DNA from: Candidatus Poribacteria bacterium | GTDB lineage: Bacteria; Poribacteria; WGA-4E; WGA-3G | Direction of reading: 5' to 3' | Assembly: GCA_026706025.1 (NCBI GenBank) | Contig: JAPOZO010000063.1 | Span: forward strand, 1-64,000 | DNA length: 64,000 nucleotides | Shown here: positions 61,027-64,000 of the stretch, piece after piece | How positions within the stretch are numbered: the first letter of the stretch is position 1 | Layout of the letters: every line of letters begins with the position of its first letter | The notes under the pieces: model-generated | Seen by the model: only the letters and a program-made list of their open reading frames with translations | Told to the model about the DNA's origin: nothing | Database searches by the model: none | Position numbers and translations under genes: made by a program

Positions 61027-62661
61027 TTAAGTTCCTTCTACAGAAATTTTTGCGTGAAAAGCGTTTATATCGCCTATTTCACTCCATTGGTCTCCAGTTG
61101 CACATAACTTAAAGCGTTGACCACGATCAAACTGATACGTAATTTGTCCAAATTCACCGGGGAATATCCCCCAGACTCTGGTAAGTGCGCCAAGTGCCTT
61201 CTTATATTCATCGCTTTCTTGGCTGTTCCATTCTGTGGGATCAATGCCATCAGGCACTTTTTCCGTCGGGAGTTTTTTGTCTCCGTCAAGGAGATGGAAA
61301 ATCCCTATTCCATTGTCTCTCCCGACTTGGATGTTGGCAGTGAGTGTGCCACCAGCTTCAAACGCCGTGGCATCAATGTAGACAACAGTGTAATCCTGAT
61401 GTGCGAGCATCGGGGTCCGAAAAGTATCTACGACCTCCTTTGAGGGTTGCTCCGGCGTAAGGATGAGATCACCCAACCCGGGACGTTTTCCTGCCAAGGA
61501 CTCCCTGAGAAATAGTAGGTAAGGTTCGGCGTGGTCATCAGACTCCGTCAGTTTGTCAAGGAACATGTAAGCCGCGTGGTCGGGTTCCGTCATGTTGTCG
61601 AGAAATATATTGTAGTCCATGCCACCCATCGCTTCAAACTCCGGTGAGATAACCAAACAATCCACTGGTGAACCCTTTTTCCAGGTTTTGATAATTGCTT
61701 GTGCTAAGGGATGGCTTGTGTCGAAGGTCTTACCTTCGCGTTCGCGTCGCCTTGCAATCGGTTCTCGCAAACTCGGGGTTCGTCCTAACTCGGCGTTGGG
61801 GATCCATGCGTTGATGAAGTTTTCGTTCAAAAATTCTATGATTCGATCTTCAGAGAGCTCAACTGCCCTCAGGATTTTACCAGTCCCTCAGCACGCCTCA
61901 TCAAAGAGCGGTCCATCTATTGAGATGACATGGATCGGTTTCCCTTGTGCGGGTGCTGTCTCCAACGCTTCCGCCAGCGATACCCAGTTGATTTTCTGAA
62001 ACTTATAGAAACACGAGAACAGTGCGCGTTCGGCTTCTTCTTCTGTAATTGACGTGGCGAGTTCGGCATCAGTAGGTTGTGTGCCAGCAGCAAGTTCTAT
62101 TCGTGGGCAAAAACCGATTTCCGCTGCGCCACCCGGGTGCGCCGGTGCTTTCCAACCCGCGTCAAAGTTCAGTGTCGTTTCAGGCACGTACATCCTGAAC
62201 GACACAACTTTCTCTCGGATTCGGTCAATAACCAAGTGTCCAGTAAATTGCGAAGGCGTAAACCACCCATTTTCCATGACGAATTCGGCGTGGATACGGA
62301 ACAGAATCTCGGCAAATTCGTTATTGTAAGCACGCAGACATGCCCACAAACCAAAAGAATCTCCATTATTGATGTGCAAATCCAAGCTCGGATTCGGGTG
62401 AAGTTGCCTTAGCAACGTTAGCGCGCCTTCTGCTTGAATCTGCCAGCATTCACCCACCGAAACAGCTTCCGATGGCAGAAACGCTTGAAAAACGGAGGCA
62501 AGATACTGCTTTTCGGGTTCAGCGACCCGAAAGTTCGCCAACTCGTCCCACTTCACGTGGAAGTTGTATTGCGTGTATTCGATCGGCGCGATGAAGCCTT
62601 TGACGTTAACTTCTGTGTCCCTATCAAGATTAAGCGTGATTTTGTTTTCTAAGGTTTCCAT
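61027..62661 (-). CDS. Selenoprotein candidate 2, Cys-Sec redox protein (544 aa, Sec258)
   Basis: Read-through of the TGA at 61890-61888 gives one frame of 544 residues. The N-terminal domain (FHVKWDELANFRVAEPEKQY, GLWACLRAYNNEFAEILFR) matches copy 1. The junction reads GPLFDEAC-U-GTGKILRA, then VELSEDRIIEFLNENFINAW. The C-terminal half has two additional short insertions (around DNMTEPDHAAYMF and TEWNSQESDEYKK). The stop TAA is one base from the ATG of copy 1, with its ribosome site (AGAAGGAAC) overlapping this end. No ribosome site is seen near the first start-like codon after the TGA, which argues against a separate second gene. Confidence 0.85.
61853..61870 (-). ncRNA. SECIS-like hairpin, copy 2
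   Basis: Starts 17 nt after the TGA. GAGGGC and GCUCUC form six pairs (one G.U) around the loop AGUUGA. Confidence 0.55.
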
Positions 62662-62662
62662 G

Positions 62663-64000
62663 TCAGTTCTCCTCTACAGAAATTTTTGCGCGAAAGGCAT
62701 TGATACACGGTTCATCTTTCGCCCAATGTCCGGTAACACCCAACTTAAAAAATTGACCTCGGTCGAAAGCGTGCGTGATTTGACGGGTGTCACCGGGTTC
62801 TCCCCACTCCCAAGTAAGCATGTCTTTAGGAGTTTCTTCTTCTGTGGAGAGTTCGGTATCGCCATCAAACAGATAGAACGCTGCTTCCCCCTCTTCCCTA
62901 CCAATTTCAATGTCAACGGTTAGCGTGCCTCCGTTTTCAAATGCCGTGGCATCAATCACAACTACGGTATAATCCTGATGGTTTCCAGCCGTTGGAGTCC
63001 GAAAAATGTCCAACACCGATTGCGAAGTCTGCTCAGGGGTGAGAACAATGTTCCCCAATCCGGGTTGTTTTCCTTCTAAGGCTGCCTTGAGAAACGCGAA
63101 ATAATACTCATGTTTCGACAGTCCGCTACGCTCACTGTCTTTACCGAGGTCATTGACCAGTAGTCTACCCATCAGTTCAAACCCTGGTGATATGACGAAA
63201 CAATCTACCGGTGAACCTTTTTTCGCGCCGATTTTCTCCCCTTTGATCATTGCTTGTGCTAAAGGGTTCGATGTGTCAAAAGTCTTACCCTCGCGTTCGC
63301 GTCTTTTGGCAATCGGTTCCCGCAAACCAGGGATACGTCCTAATTCACAGTTGGGGACCCATGTATTGATGAAATTTTCGTTCAAAAATTCAATAACTTC
63401 GTCTTTGGAGAGCACACGTGCCCTCAGGCTTTTACCGCTCCCTCAGCACGACTCGTCCAAGAGCGGGCCATCTATTGAGATGGCATGGATCGGTTTCTGT
63501 TGTGCAGGAACCATCTTTAACGCTTCTTCCAGCGATACCCAGTTAATTTGCGCCGATTTGTAAAAACGTAACATCAGTGCGTGCAATGCTTCCTCTTGGG
63601 TGATCGCTTCCGTGAATTTAGCATTTTGCAAAACGTCTTGTTCACCTGCACAGAGTTCCATTTGCGGGCAAAATCCGGCATCGGCTGCGCGGAGTCCTTC
63701 TCTAATTCTCCAACGTACATCGAAGTTCAGGGTGGCATCCGGAACGTGCATCTTGAAGGCAACAACTTTCTTTTTTAACCGGTCAATAACCATATATCCG
63801 GCAAGCTGCGATGGCGCAAACCAACCTTTTTCTAAAACGAATTCCGCGTGGATACGGAACAGAATCTCAGCAAACGCATTATTGTAGGCGCGTAGACATG
63901 CCCACAAACCGTAAGAATCCTCGCCACCAATTTCCAAATCCAGTTGTGGACTCGGATTGAGTTGTCGTAACAGCGTTAGTGCGCTTTCTTCTTCAATCTC
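62663..64000 (-). CDS. Selenoprotein candidate 3, partial (runs off right edge; Sec at visible residue 186)
   Basis: The frame is open from the right edge (64000) to TGA 63445-63443 and on to TGA 62663. Its beginning lies outside the window. Visible N-terminal part EIEEESALTLLRQLNPSPQL and GLWACLRAYNNAFAEILFR matches the two other copies. The junction is GPLLDESC-U-GSGKSLRA followed by VLSKDEVIEFLNENFINTW. Its end lies one base from the ATG of copy 2, with the ribosome site GAGGAG at this junction. It is probably the first gene of the three within the window, but more copies could lie upstream. Confidence 0.82.
63408..63425 (-). ncRNA. SECIS-like hairpin, copy 3
   Basis: Starts 17 nt after the TGA. 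GAGGGC and GCUCUC form six pairs (one G.U) around the loop ACGUGU, again with G and U. Confidence 0.55.

Noticed and set aside
1-64000. CRISPR arrays, tRNA or rRNA genes
   Set aside because: No regularly spaced identical repeats with unique spacers, no cloverleaf-like sequences with GTTCGA arms and no rRNA core motifs were seen.

Overview
The window looks like a chromosomal segment of a Candidatus Poribacteria-like (sponge or marine symbiont type) bacterium. This is inferred from gene content, not from a marker gene. Planctomycete-style DUF1501, DUF1549 and WD40-cytochrome genes sit beside FlgD-type C-terminal sorting tags, very large 'regulator propeller' proteins, sugar- and amino-acid-catabolism enzymes and many short palindromic repeats. 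Gene density is high, start sites mostly carry good AGGAGG-like ribosome sites, and no rRNA, tRNA or CRISPR array was seen.

Layout. 1-2.3 kb: two tandem ABC-2 permeases (one cut by the left edge) and a frameshifted small membrane protein. 2.5-12 kb: a phosphodiesterase, a zinc-ribbon protein, a ribbon-helix-helix regulator with a candidate operator, an esterase, a methyltransferase, a Gfo/Idh dehydrogenase and a large Eis-like acetyltransferase. 12-20.3 kb: a minus-strand block of exported beta-propeller and beta-barrel proteins and two paralogous lipoproteins, each behind a structured leader with interlocking stems. 20.4-26.1 kb: a plus-strand block of an epimerase, a nucleoside hydrolase and two glycoside-hydrolase-like proteins. 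26.2-32.6 kb: an island with a 1128-residue replication-like protein with apparently lost ATPase motifs, an AT-rich stretch, a nonsense-interrupted gene and a cassette of tiny genes bracketed by related direct repeats. 32.6-40.3 kb: an amidohydrolase, a giant propeller lipoprotein and an outer-membrane protein. 40.3-55.1 kb: a BlaI/M56 sensor pair followed by DUF1501 (frameshifted), PQQ-like, DUF1549, fucosidase-like and cytochrome-WD40 genes, interrupted by an intact IS630-type element with 40-bp inverted ends. 55.2-59.4 kb: an OCD-family reductase with an enolase-superfamily partner (possibly hydroxyproline breakdown), an AIM24-like protein and a polysaccharide deacetylase.

The most striking region is the right end (59.45-64.0 kb). 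Three tandem paralogous genes each read through an in-frame TGA placed directly after a Cys codon. Coding conservation continues on both sides of the TGA, no ribosome site marks a new start after it, and a similar small hairpin begins exactly 17 nt after it in all three copies. These are best read as three selenoproteins with an adjacent Cys-Sec redox pair; a plain reading-frame caller would split each into two false genes.

Other themes are dispersed palindromic elements of several families. Two lie in frame inside genes (acetyltransferase and propeller). Two MITE-like elements have ends starting AGGACTTACGCA.
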